From Proteobacteria bacterium ST_bin16 (lineage in GTDB: Bacteria; Pseudomonadota; Gammaproteobacteria; Burkholderiales; Nitrosomonadaceae), in contig MSXT01000037.1 of assembly GCA_002083595.1 (NCBI GenBank), positions 1-23,786 of the forward strand: DNA of 23,786 nt, written 5' to 3'. The translations under genes and the position numbers were made by a program. Within the stretch, counting starts at the first letter, position 1. Each line of letters starts with the position of its first letter. Below are positions 1 to 6,777 of the stretch, in pieces. The notes under the pieces are model-generated. The model searched no databases. It saw only the letters and a program-made list of their open reading frames with translations, and had not been told where the DNA came from.

Positions 1-207
1 TTTCACATGCATGTCCCCGACTGTGACATGACTCACCGACAGGTTGTGCTGCCAATCCGTGTGCTTCGGGTCGAGTTCCGCCAGTCTCTTGCGAATCGCT
101 AGCGATTCCTGATACGCCTTCAGTGCCGCCGCGTTGTCGCCACTGTTCACATGCATGTCGCCGACATTCCCATAACTCACCGACAGGTCGCGCTGCAAAT
201 TGAGATT
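1..207 (-). repeat. 144-bp tandem coding repeats (48-residue TPR units)
   Basis: The blocks at 4-21 and 148-165 are nearly identical (cacatgcatgtc-ccgac) and lie exactly 144 bases apart. The adjoining bases (actcaccgacaggt) also match in both copies. This corresponds to 48-codon protein units starting near residues 265 and 313 of the TPR protein. The older unit at residue 217 has the same period but has diverged. High nucleotide identity between neighbouring units suggests recent duplication, and more copies probably lie left of the window. Confidence 0.75.
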
Positions 208-990
208 ATCCGGTTCCGCTTTCACAAGTTGCTCCAGCAATAAATGGCCTTGCCGGTATTTCTCAGATGCTTTCCGGTTATCGCCCAACACAAGCAAAAT
301 ATTCGCTTCATCGCTTAAGGCGGCGGCAAACCACCAGAGATCTTTTTTTGGATCGAGTTGTTTCTGCAGATTTTGCACGGCTTCCAGTGCCAGCGTACTG
401 TTACCCAGTTTTCCGGCGATGCTGCCGATATTGCGCCAGGCTGCGCGGTAATCGTGTCGGAATACGACGGCCTCTTGATACAGCGCTAACGCCTTGGGCA
501 TATTGAAGGCGTTTTGCCAGCGCTCCGCGGCTGTATAAGCTTCCTGCGCCAGCTCCGACGTTTTTTCCCGTTTCAGGTTTTGGTAATAACGCTCACGGAG
601 CTGTGCCGCCTGTTCCAGTTCACCTGCCTGCAAGGCTTGCTGTTCTGCCGCCAGCAACGGATTATCCGGATGCTTCTCGCGGTCAGCGGCATTTTGCGCG
701 AGCGCGCTTTTATATTTTTGTTCCCAATCGGCTACTTCGTTCCTTAATTTATCGATGAAATCGTTCAGATTCTTCTGGCTGCGATGCGATTCCTGCAAAT
801 AGGCTTCCAGCTTCGCCAGCGCACCGGGTGGAATTCCCGAATCATTGCCGCATTCGATGGTGACCTGTGCTTTAATGTCGCCCGTGATCACCGGACTGCA
901 ATCGCCGCTGGTCGTTTTATTGGCAAACCCGAACGATGCACCGGGAAACAGCAGCAACGCGAAAATCAATCCCCACAGTATGTTGCGCAT
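1..990 (-). CDS. Exported TPR-repeat protein, partner of the TIR/SEFIR gene (3' end beyond window)
   Basis: The reading frame is open from ATG at 990 to base 1, giving 330 residues; the C-terminus lies outside the window. Residues 1-23 form a hydrophobic signal peptide (LLLFPGASFGFA). Next comes a short motif at 29-47 with two cysteines (GDCSPVITGDI...T.EC). Residues about 60-155 are charged and helical, probably coiled coil. From about 160 the sequence is TPR-like, with a regular 48-residue period: related units begin near residues 217, 265 and 313, each with a GDN/GDM-type turn and the best conserved having LSVSY and YQESLAIRKRLAELDP. The start is set by AAGGA lying inside the last codons of the upstream TIR gene, whose stop ends one base before this ATG, so translation is probably coupled. 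The likely role is a periplasmic protein-binding scaffold or sensor. The family is not identified beyond TPR and no enzymatic domain is visible in the part seen. Confidence 0.85.
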   Translation of the reverse strand, partial: MRNILWGLIFALLLFPGASFGFANKTTSGDCSPVITGDIKAQVTIECGNDSGIPPGALAKLEAYLQESHRSQKNLNDFIDKLRNEVADWEQKYKSALAQNAADREKHPDNPLLAAEQQALQAGELEQAAQLRERYYQNLKREKTSELAQEAYTAAERWQNAFNMPKALALYQEAVVFRHDYRAAWRNIGSIAGKLGNSTLALEAVQNLQKQLDPKKDLWWFAAALSDEANILLVLGDNRKASEKYRQGHLLLEQLVKAEPDNLNLQRDLSVSYGNVGDMHVNSGDNAAALKAYQESLAIRKRLAELDPKHTDWQHNLSVSHVTVGDMHVK

Positions 991-991
991 C

Positions 992-1708
992 TCAGTCCTT
1001 TTTTGAACAATTCAACGTTAAATTGCTATTGATATCGCCGGTAACGACGTTGCTGCAATCCCCTTGCGTGCTGATGGATGGCGTGGAAGAAAACAGCGCA
1101 AACAAGCCTGCAACGATGGCGGCGGCCACGGCGGCAATTGCACCGATATGCGCCGCTTTCATCGTATCGCTGAGATTGCGCTTTTCTTCTTTGGAAGGAG
1201 TGAACCGGGGCAACGGGGACTCACCTAATGTCACTGTCTTGCCGATTTCCGGCGCCGGTGTCGCATGCTGATCCGTCAGCAACCGGTACAGCGTGGTGTA
1301 ATCCCGCGGCAGTTGGTAAGTGGTAAAGCCTTTCAACGGCAACGGCACATCTTCCAAGCTGCCGTGCTCGGGAATGGCCGGGATGAATTTAGTGTTGCGA
1401 TAGTAGTGGTCGTACAACATTTGCGAAATCACCACACCTTCGAAATTCACACCACGCCCGCCATCCGGATCATTTCCGCGATAGCGCTGCAAGTACAGCG
1501 GTGTGCAGACGATCAAGACAAAATCCGCGCGTTCAATTTGTGTTTCCATCCAGCGCTGCCAGCCTTCCGGTGGAAACCCATTGACGTATTGGTCGATCTG
1601 GCAATCCAAGCCATCCCGGCGCAAATCGTTGGCCAGGTTGCGCACGAATGCGCGGTGCGTATCCGAGTCGTGGCTGTAACTGATAAAAACGCGGGCAGTT
1701 GGATTCAT
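992..1708 (-). CDS. TIR/SEFIR-domain protein with a C-terminal membrane anchor
   Basis: This 238-residue protein begins with a SEFIR/TIR fold at about 5-145. Box 1 is RVFISYSHDSD (6-16), followed by a helix with FVRNLANDLRRDGLDC and the strand ADFVLIVCTP (61-70). The segment GVNFEGVVISQMLYD (86-100) carries E90 in the region where bacterial SEFIR proteins have a conserved glutamate. The stretch TKFIPAIP...PLKGFTTYQL is also typical of bacterial SEFIR proteins. A linker leads to one hydrophobic helix at about 188-207, then a 30-residue tail with GDCSNVVTGDI...T.NC (216-234). The predicted topology is a cytoplasmic TIR domain and a periplasmic tail. The tail motif recurs in the TPR protein encoded one base downstream. 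Known TIR/SEFIR domains bind partners or cleave NAD+; activity here is not shown. No strong Shine-Dalgarno precedes the ATG. Confidence 0.85.
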   Translation of the reverse strand: MNPTARVFISYSHDSDTHRAFVRNLANDLRRDGLDCQIDQYVNGFPPEGWQRWMETQIERADFVLIVCTPLYLQRYRGNDPDGGRGVNFEGVVISQMLYDHYYRNTKFIPAIPEHGSLEDVPLPLKGFTTYQLPRDYTTLYRLLTDQHATPAPEIGKTVTLGESPLPRFTPSKEEKRNLSDTMKAAHIGAIAAVAAAIVAGLFALFSSTPSISTQGDCSNVVTGDINSNLTLNCSKKD

Positions 1709-1741
1709 GAATAGCGGGTATCGCGGGTTCGATGAGCGGCA

Positions 1742-1770
1742 AGCATAAGTAAAACCGGCGGCAAAGTCTA
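1742..1770 (-). promoter_or_regulatory. Candidate sigma-70-type promoter for the TIR/SEFIR-TPR pair
   Basis: Read on the minus strand, TAGACT and TATGCT are separated by exactly 17 bases and lie 34 bases upstream of the TIR ATG. Each matches four of six consensus positions. This is a prediction only. Confidence 0.35.
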
Positions 1771-1853
1771 CCGAATGCCCAACGGACGAGAGAAATCTCC
1801 AAAGTATGTTACAGCAAATCTCTCGCTGAACGGAAAACCCCGTTTGTTCCCGC

Positions 1854-1882
1854 TTTAGGCTGCCGCCGCCCTACCGTATATT
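1854..1882 (+). promoter_or_regulatory. Candidate promoter for the EAL-HDOD gene
   Basis: TATATT at 1877-1882 has a weak -35-like TTTAGG 17 bases upstream, and the EAL-HDOD start codon is 56 bases downstream. The -35 match is poor. The 230-base divergent region 1709-1938 also holds a 7-bp inverted repeat (CGAGAGA at 1787-1793, TCTCTCG at 1819-1825) between the two candidate promoters. Confidence 0.3.
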
Positions 1883-1938
1883 CCAGCTTCATTTACCCGA
1901 ACAAGCAGTTGCATTCATCGATCATCGCGGAGGAATCA

Positions 1939-3177
1939 ATGGAAAGTTATTTTCTTGGCCGGCAACCCATTCTGGATCGTAATCAGAATTTAGTCGCGTA
2001 CGAATTACTATTTCGTCAGGAAGAAACCCAAGAAGCGACCAAAGTCACCGATGACTTATCCGCATCGGCCAATGTAATCGCAAACGCTTATGGCCGTTTC
2101 GGCATTCAGAACGTGCTCGGGCAACAGCGCGGTTTTATCAATGCGGATCTCGATCTGATCATGAGCGACATCATCAGCTTGCTGCCGAGCAAACATGTGG
2201 TGTTGGAAGTCAGGGTGCCGGAACAGATCACGGCGGAATTCTTGCAGCAATGCAATGAATTGAAACAAAAAGGCTATCAATTCGCGTTGGATAATATCGT
2301 CGCCATCGACAGCAAAATCGAGCAACTGCTACCGATCGTCAGCGTCGTGAAAGTCGACGTGCTGGCACTGCAAACGGACGAACTGGAGAAACTGGTCACT
2401 GCATTGAAACGCTGGCCGGTTTTGCTGCTGGCGCTGAAAGTGGAAAGCCGGGAACAGGAAATACGCTGTAAACAACTGGGATTCCAGATGTTTCAGGGTT
2501 ACTACTTCGCCAAACCCGAGGTGATGTCGGTGAAACGCACCGATCCGGGCAAATTATCGCTGCTCAGGCTGTTGACTTTGGTGACGGATAATCACGATCA
2601 CGACGAAATCGAGCGGGAATTCAAACGCCAGCCGGGCTTGAGTTATAACCTGATGCGCATGGTCAATTCCGTTGCAGGCGATTTGCCACGCAAAATCAAC
2701 TCGATCAAGCACGCCATCACGTTGATGGGGCGCGAGCAATTGCTGAAATGGATACAACTGCTGCTCTACACCTCCAGCCAGCCGGAAGACGGTACGCCGG
2801 ATACACGCATGCAAATCGCGGTGGAACGCGGCAAGCTGATGGAATTGATCGCCACCGCCGAACGCCCGCACGATAAAAATCACCATGAACGCGCCTTTAT
2901 CGTCGGCATTCTGTCGCTACTGGATGAATTACTCGGTATCGACATGCAGCAGATTGTCAACAAACTCGGTATTTCCGACGATATGTGCCAGGCCTTGATG
3001 AAACGGGAAGGACGCTTGGGGCAGGCGCTCAAATTGCTGGAAGCCGATGAGCAGGACGATCATGCCACGATTCAATCCGTCTTGGCCGGTCTCGGTTTTC
3101 TGAGCTGGGATGAATTCACCGTTATTAAAATACAAGCAACCGGCTGGACCAATCAAACCGGCGACATCGCCAATTAG
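1939..3177 (+). CDS. EAL-HDOD signalling protein (YuxH-like)
   Basis: The chosen start gives 412 residues and follows CGGAGGAATCA, a strong ribosome binding site; an upstream in-frame ATG at 1909 has no such site. Residues 1-200 form an EAL-type domain beginning FLGRQPILDRNQNLVAYELLFR-like. The usual acidic and ligand residues can be traced as E22, N68, E90, D118, K138, E169 and Q186 (FQGYYFAKP). The second aspartate of the DD pair is N119 and the loop after it does not read DFGTG. Residues about 200-390 form an HDOD domain (QPGLSYNLMRMVNS, then INSIKHAITLMGREQLLKWIQ). Proteins of this architecture are usually thought to bind cyclic di-GMP or act as protein scaffolds controlling motility and biofilm, rather than to hydrolyse it. 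The gene is divergent from the TIR/TPR pair and convergent with the DUF6174 lipoprotein gene. Confidence 0.93.
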   Translation: MESYFLGRQPILDRNQNLVAYELLFRQEETQEATKVTDDLSASANVIANAYGRFGIQNVLGQQRGFINADLDLIMSDIISLLPSKHVVLEVRVPEQITAEFLQQCNELKQKGYQFALDNIVAIDSKIEQLLPIVSVVKVDVLALQTDELEKLVTALKRWPVLLLALKVESREQEIRCKQLGFQMFQGYYFAKPEVMSVKRTDPGKLSLLRLLTLVTDNHDHDEIEREFKRQPGLSYNLMRMVNSVAGDLPRKINSIKHAITLMGREQLLKWIQLLLYTSSQPEDGTPDTRMQIAVERGKLMELIATAERPHDKNHHERAFIVGILSLLDELLGIDMQQIVNKLGISDDMCQALMKREGRLGQALKLLEADEQDDHATIQSVLAGLGFLSWDEFTVIKIQATGWTNQTGDIAN

Positions 3178-3191
3178 AAAAAGATAGGATT

Positions 3192-3208
3192 GCGGCTAAT
3201 GCAGCCGC
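3192..3208. terminator. Short hairpin between convergent genes, possible weak terminator
   Basis: The sequence gcggct-aatgc-agccgc forms a perfect 6-bp stem with a 5-base loop, overlapping the stop codon of the DUF6174 gene and lying 14 bases after the EAL-HDOD stop. On the minus strand a run of five T follows about ten bases later. The T tract is too distant for a classic intrinsic terminator, so confidence is low. Confidence 0.3.
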
Positions 3209-3645
3209 TCAAACGCCGATACCGCTAACCCGAGCTCGTCATCCGCGGCTCTTTTGATGCGGTCGATGTTGATCCGGGTTGGAAAGCCATAGCTGGGATG
3301 ATAAGCCGCCGCGATTTGATCCGCCTTGCCGTTCAAGCTCGCTTGCAGTTCCGAGAACAGCCGGTCGATGGTTGCGTAACGGGCAAAAAAATCATATTGG
3401 GCATCTGCCGCCGTAATCGTCTTGCCGGTGTTATCCGTCATCGCGGCAATTTGGCCGTTCAACACTTCGATCTGCAACGGCATGCGGTTTCTGAAGGTAC
3501 AAAAACACACCATATTCAGCTCGAAACGGTAGTGCGTGATATTCGCTTCTTGCCATTTCTTCTGGTGACGTTCGAAATCGCTGCGCATGGGCGACACGCA
3601 GGCCATCAGCAACAAAATTGATAGGAGCAGAAGCGTTTTTTTCAT
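3196..3645 (-). CDS. DUF6174-like lipoprotein
   Basis: This 149-residue protein starts with a lipoprotein signal peptide (MKKTLLLLSILLLMAC), so C16 would be lipidated. The mature part has HYRFELNMVCFC, a central IEVLNGQIAAM strand pair, a helical segment, and a C-terminal YHPSYGFPTRINIDR. The YRF...C.C...V.NG...Y...YGFP..I.ID pattern is that of DUF6174, whose function is unknown. It is the last gene of a minus-strand operon that starts at 4779, and lies 15 bases after its exported neighbour. It probably sits in the outer or inner membrane facing the periplasm. Confidence 0.8.
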   Translation of the reverse strand: MKKTLLLLSILLLMACVSPMRSDFERHQKKWQEANITHYRFELNMVCFCTFRNRMPLQIEVLNGQIAAMTDNTGKTITAADAQYDFFARYATIDRLFSELQASLNGKADQIAAAYHPSYGFPTRINIDRIKRAADDELGLAVSAFERLH

Positions 3646-3660
3646 GTAGCGCGGAATGCC

Positions 3661-4173
3661 CTAATCATCCATTTTTCCGGATCCGCCGGCCGGCGCATCC
3701 AATTGGATTTCCGGTTCGGTCACGGGCGTGGCTGAGAACTGGATTGGCAGCTCGCTATAGTTCGCCGGTGTAACGAACACTTCCATATACACCGGGGTGG
3801 CGAGAAATTCGGCATAAAAAGTATTGGCATAGCCGCCGGATGCCGTGGCAAAACCGAATCCATGCGGCGTGATCTGTCCCTTCGCATCGATACGGATCAG
3901 ATTATCCAGCGTAAACGGTTCGTTTCCTGGAATCGATTTCCCGGTGGGATGCAAACCGGTAATACGTTCACCATTGCGGTGTCCGGCAATACTAAGAATT
4001 GGATAAAAGCCTTGCGCATCGGCGGTTTCGGCGGTCGTAAGTGTCCCTCTGGCGACAACGCTGCCGCTTGTGTAACGCCAATTCCATATTTTCTCGGCGC
4101 TGGCATTGTGCGCGCATACCAGTAATAGCGCGACAACAGCGCCGGATAGAATCTGATTCGTTAATCTACTCAT
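3661..4173 (-). CDS. Hypothetical exported protein
   Basis: This 170-residue protein has a Sec signal peptide with likely cleavage after NASA (about residue 26). The mature chain reads as a beta-rich domain: WNWRYTSGSVVARGTLTT, then FYPILSIAGHRNGERITGL, IPGNEPFTLDNLIRI and HGFGFATASGGYANTFYAEF. That pattern loosely resembles the N-terminal domains of some PEP-CTERM proteins, but no PEP-CTERM tail is present; the C-terminus is acidic and glycine-rich (GGSGKMDD). The start overlaps the end of the TM2-domain gene by eight bases, which supports co-translation. I do not recognise a specific family and assign no function. Confidence 0.75.
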   Translation of the reverse strand: MSRLTNQILSGAVVALLLVCAHNASAEKIWNWRYTSGSVVARGTLTTAETADAQGFYPILSIAGHRNGERITGLHPTGKSIPGNEPFTLDNLIRIDAKGQITPHGFGFATASGGYANTFYAEFLATPVYMEVFVTPANYSELPIQFSATPVTEPEIQLDAPAGGSGKMDD

Positions 4174-4552
4174 CCTGACTCACCGCGCGATAGATTTTTT
4201 CCATGACTTCATTATTGTAGTCCTGAACCACGCTTTGCGAATTAAACAAATCCCTCAGTTCAACCACCGTGATCGCAATAATCAGCAGCAATCCGGTACC
4301 GGCAAGCCCGGTGAAGAGCATGATTGCTCCGGTCATGAATAGGCACAGATTGATCGTGCCGCGCAGCGGTTTACCCAGATAGAAATGATGCAGACCGGCA
4401 ACAAAAAGATAATTCAGCACCGCGTAAGTATCCGGATCTTTCAGTTCTTGTTCGGTTTGTTTGAAAAATTGCAGCCGTTTGTCATCCGGCAATGCACGCA
4501 CAAGTTGCCTGATGCGCTCTTCGTCTTCCCGGATGGCTTCCTGGCTTTTCAT
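4166..4552 (-). CDS. TM2-domain membrane protein
   Basis: From ATG at 4552 this is 128 residues. Residues 1-40 are charged and cytoplasmic. A TM2-type pair of helices follows, with the recognisable turn GLHHFYLGKPLRGTINL at about 53-69 and a glycine-rich second helix (LFTGLAGTGLLLIIAI). TM2 domains are short two-helix membrane modules of unknown biochemical role. A TTG at 4570 would add six residues and overlap the DUF4177 stop (TTGA); neither start has a clear Shine-Dalgarno, so I kept the ATG. It belongs to the four-gene operon 4779-3196. Confidence 0.8.
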   Translation of the reverse strand: MKSQEAIREDEERIRQLVRALPDDKRLQFFKQTEQELKDPDTYAVLNYLFVAGLHHFYLGKPLRGTINLCLFMTGAIMLFTGLAGTGLLLIIAITVVELRDLFNSQSVVQDYNNEVMEKIYRAVSQDE

Positions 4553-4566
4553 GTGCGTGGCAACGT

Positions 4567-4779
4567 TCAACGCGCCAGCGTGATGATCACCGCCTCGCGT
4601 TTCCAGAACAATAAAAACCGCTTCTGTTCGACGAACTGGAACACCAGCGTCCAGCCATCCGCGGCTTCCTTGTTGAGTGTCATTTCCAGCCGCTTGATCG
4701 GAATACCCGACGCGCCCAGGAAAATCGTTCCCAGTCCGCCTTCCGTCACGTATAACACTTTGTATTCTTTGTAAGACAT
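4567..4779 (-). CDS. DUF4177-domain small protein
   Basis: This 70-residue protein follows the DUF4177 pattern: KEYKVLYVTEGG at the start, LEMTLNKEAADGWTLVFQF in the middle and a C-terminal strand with REAVIITLAR. Such proteins are small alpha-beta folds of unknown function. AGGGA lies nine bases before the ATG. It is the first gene of the minus-strand operon with the TM2 protein, the exported protein and the DUF6174 lipoprotein. Confidence 0.8.
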   Translation of the reverse strand: MSYKEYKVLYVTEGGLGTIFLGASGIPIKRLEMTLNKEAADGWTLVFQFVEQKRFLLFWKREAVIITLAR

Positions 4780-4890
4780 ATGGTTAAGTCCCTATTGATT
4801 TCACCGGAATGGGGGGATTTTTTAAATCAGCGGCCTAGTTTACTGCAACCGGGAAATCCGGTGTTGTGACGCAATAAAATCAGAAACGCA

Positions 4891-5472
4891 TTACGCCACC
4901 ACGACTCGCCTGCGGTACGCGATCAGCGTAACCATAAAAACACAGATCACCAGCATGACAGCCGGAAACAACAGTGTGGTCACGGAAAAATTCTCCAGCG
5001 CCAGCATCACCAGTACATTACGCAACGTGAACAATGCAAAAAATTGCAGTGATTCCGAATAGGGGAATTGATAGGCTTTTCTGACCGTGGGCCCAAATCC
5101 GATCACATCGATTGCCGTCAGCAACACCACCGCCCACACCGGATCGGATGTCCAAAACCACAGCGGCAATGAAGACAATGCCGCGATAAAAAATACCCAA
5201 TCGGCTCGAGTGACCGTCACATCGGCACGCTTCAGGTAAGCCAGATAAGCAATGCCGATGGTAATTCCAGCTGAAACACCGATCGGCCAAGTACCCGCGC
5301 CGCCTTTATCCTGCAATTGCGCCACAAAAATCAGCAGCGTCGTCGCACCCCAGATCACCCAGGAAAAAATATGCGGTTTGATTGAGCCCCGGAAAATTTC
5401 CCGGATGTATGGAATGAACGCGGCCAAAGTGACTGCAATAGCAATCAAACTGAGAGTTTCTTTGTAGAACAT
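4891..5472 (-). CDS. Multi-pass membrane protein with PQ-loop-like repeats
   Basis: This 193-residue, very hydrophobic protein has about seven predicted membrane helices and a basic C-terminus (YRRRVVVA). Two similar segments stand out: AAFIPYIREIFRGSIKPHIFSW near residues 18-39 and IGFGPTVRKAYQFPYSESLQFF near 123-144. Each has a helix ending in proline, a basic residue a few positions on, and an aromatic-rich helix after it. This resembles the duplicated PQ-loop/SWEET fold, though the PQ dipeptide is PY and PT here. A transport role is an inference from fold resemblance only. The gene stands alone on the minus strand. A palindrome CCTGAT-AC-ATCAGG (5563-5576) lies 91 bases upstream of the start and could be an operator. 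Confidence 0.75.
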   Translation of the reverse strand: MFYKETLSLIAIAVTLAAFIPYIREIFRGSIKPHIFSWVIWGATTLLIFVAQLQDKGGAGTWPIGVSAGITIGIAYLAYLKRADVTVTRADWVFFIAALSSLPLWFWTSDPVWAVVLLTAIDVIGFGPTVRKAYQFPYSESLQFFALFTLRNVLVMLALENFSVTTLLFPAVMLVICVFMVTLIAYRRRVVVA

Positions 5473-5706
5473 TTTCTTTTGCGGTGCGCTGTAAAAAACA
5501 GAATCGTGTAAGAGCGCATTGCACTGGATTGGTTCAGTCTGGAAAAAAATATTCTTGATGCACCTGATACATCAGGCAAAAAGAAAACCAGCCATTTTGG
5601 GTTACCCGATCAGGGTGTTTTCACGGTTACAACGCTGGTGTTGCTGTTGGGATGGTTCCGGATTTGCTGGCTTTAAACGCATCCGATGAGATGGGTGAAC
5701 CTTGAT

Positions 5707-5736
5707 GGATGCCACCGGATATGTCTGGCGGCATCC
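5707..5736 (-). terminator. Stable hairpin downstream of the first PEP-CTERM gene
   Basis: The arms 5707-5719 and 5724-5736 pair over 13 positions with one mismatch and one G-U pair around the loop TATG. The hairpin sits nine bases beyond the stop codon of the PEP-CTERM gene. No T run follows on either strand, so it may stabilise the mRNA 3' end or be a factor-dependent terminator rather than an intrinsic one. Confidence 0.4.
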
Positions 5737-5745
5737 GATTGCAAA

Positions 5746-6459
5746 TTAAGCTACCTGATTTCTACGGCGAACCATAAATCCCAGGACGCCCAAGCCTGCT
5801 AATAACATGCCATAGGTTTCTGGTTCCGGTACCGGACTCACGGTACCGCCAATAAAGAAAGTGCCCGTACTATTGTAAGCTGCATCGATTGCAGCCACGG
5901 CTGCCGCATTCAGCGTGATGGATACGATGCTGCCGTTACTCGATGAATCCACTGAAATCGAACCGTAAGAATTACCGGAGGCCAGATCATTGAAAATTCC
6001 AAGACCGGTATCGGTTACTGGATTACCGGAAACATCGAACAGGGTGTACAACAATGCAGCCGATTGGCTCAAGAAGCCGCCATCCGCGCCACCGTTCTCT
6101 CCAACGGCCGGTTGATACAATTTCAACACAGCACTGGTGGTTCCAATAGCGCGATGCACGTCGAATGCGAAGTAGTTATTCGCAAATATATCGCTTCCAG
6201 TGCACGAGTCGGATGAACCGCAGGTACCCGCAATATAGTTTCCTGTCGCGCCACCAAAATTGTTGGTACCAAATTCGTCAACCCAGCCGCGATTGGTCGC
6301 CGTATACGTTGTGCTGCCGTTCAGCACCAGTTGCGCGCTGCCAACGTTGTGAGTCCAAGCAAAAGTGTGGTCACTTAAACCGGCCGATGCAACTGATGGC
6401 AGTACCGCCAATCCTAGAATGCATGCCACTGTGCTAACTAATTTATTATTTTTGATCAT
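5746..6459 (-). CDS. PEP-CTERM sorting-domain protein
   Basis: The start at 6459 (MIKNNKLVSTVACILGLAVL) is preceded by AAAGGAAAG and begins a proper signal peptide cleaved near SVASA; a longer frame from 6504 lacks these features. The protein has 237 residues. The mature part is rich in N, S, T and G, with one CGSSDSC pair and the segments FAFDVHRAIGTTSAVLKLYQP and TDTGLGIFNDLASGNSYGS. The C-terminus is a textbook PEP-CTERM signal: VPEPETYG, a hydrophobic helix and the basic end RRRNQVA. Such proteins are exported, processed by an exosortase and placed at the surface or in extracellular polymer. The exosortase gene is not in this window. Confidence 0.92.
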   Translation of the reverse strand: MIKNNKLVSTVACILGLAVLPSVASAGLSDHTFAWTHNVGSAQLVLNGSTTYTATNRGWVDEFGTNNFGGATGNYIAGTCGSSDSCTGSDIFANNYFAFDVHRAIGTTSAVLKLYQPAVGENGGADGGFLSQSAALLYTLFDVSGNPVTDTGLGIFNDLASGNSYGSISVDSSSNGSIVSITLNAAAVAAIDAAYNSTGTFFIGGTVSPVPEPETYGMLLAGLGVLGFMVRRRNQVA

Positions 6460-6777
6460 TTTCTTTCCTTTCAAGACTAAAATTATTTTTAACCTATTTC
6501 GCATAGGGATAGTAGTTTGCTGTAAATATTAAAACCATAGGGCAACACTACTTTTTTTATAGTCGAGTTGTACCATTTATGGGGTATTCAATCGATCCAT
6601 ATCCGCTGAGAATCTCCTTAGAAATGGGTGCAAACACTGGCCGGTTTCAGCTGAGCAACGGGTACGGGTACCCCCTTCGTTTCTGTGTGTAACAACAGAA
6701 AATTGCATGATTTCTTTGAGAATGGAGCACTTGGAATCGCCAGATACGGCACAACATTCTTGCTCCCAGTGATCACA
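6460..6777. other. 318-base non-coding stretch upstream of the first PEP-CTERM gene
   Basis: I find no convincing gene here. It must hold the promoter of the PEP-CTERM gene at 5746-6459. The half near the gene is A+T rich. On the minus strand it has two related blocks about 40 bases apart (CCCTATGGTTT and CCCTATGCGAA). A 7-bp inverted repeat (TTTCTGT at 6680-6686, ACAGAAA at 6695-6701) lies after the DUF202 gene but has no T run. No sigma-54 site (GG-N10-GC in context) was recognised. Confidence 0.5.

Noticed and set aside
1265..1714. 149-residue plus-strand frame opposite the TIR gene
   Set aside because: It is the mirror of a strong TIR coding frame and has no family resemblance; such frames arise by codon bias.
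4848..4862. ACCGG-GAAAT-CCGGT hairpin after the PQ-loop-like gene
   Set aside because: The stem is only 5 bp and no T run follows on the minus strand, so it was not listed as a terminator.
6680..6701. TTTCTGT/ACAGAAA inverted repeat after the DUF202 gene
   Set aside because: It has A+T-rich arms, no T run after it and is 77 bases from the stop; probably chance or a minor structure.
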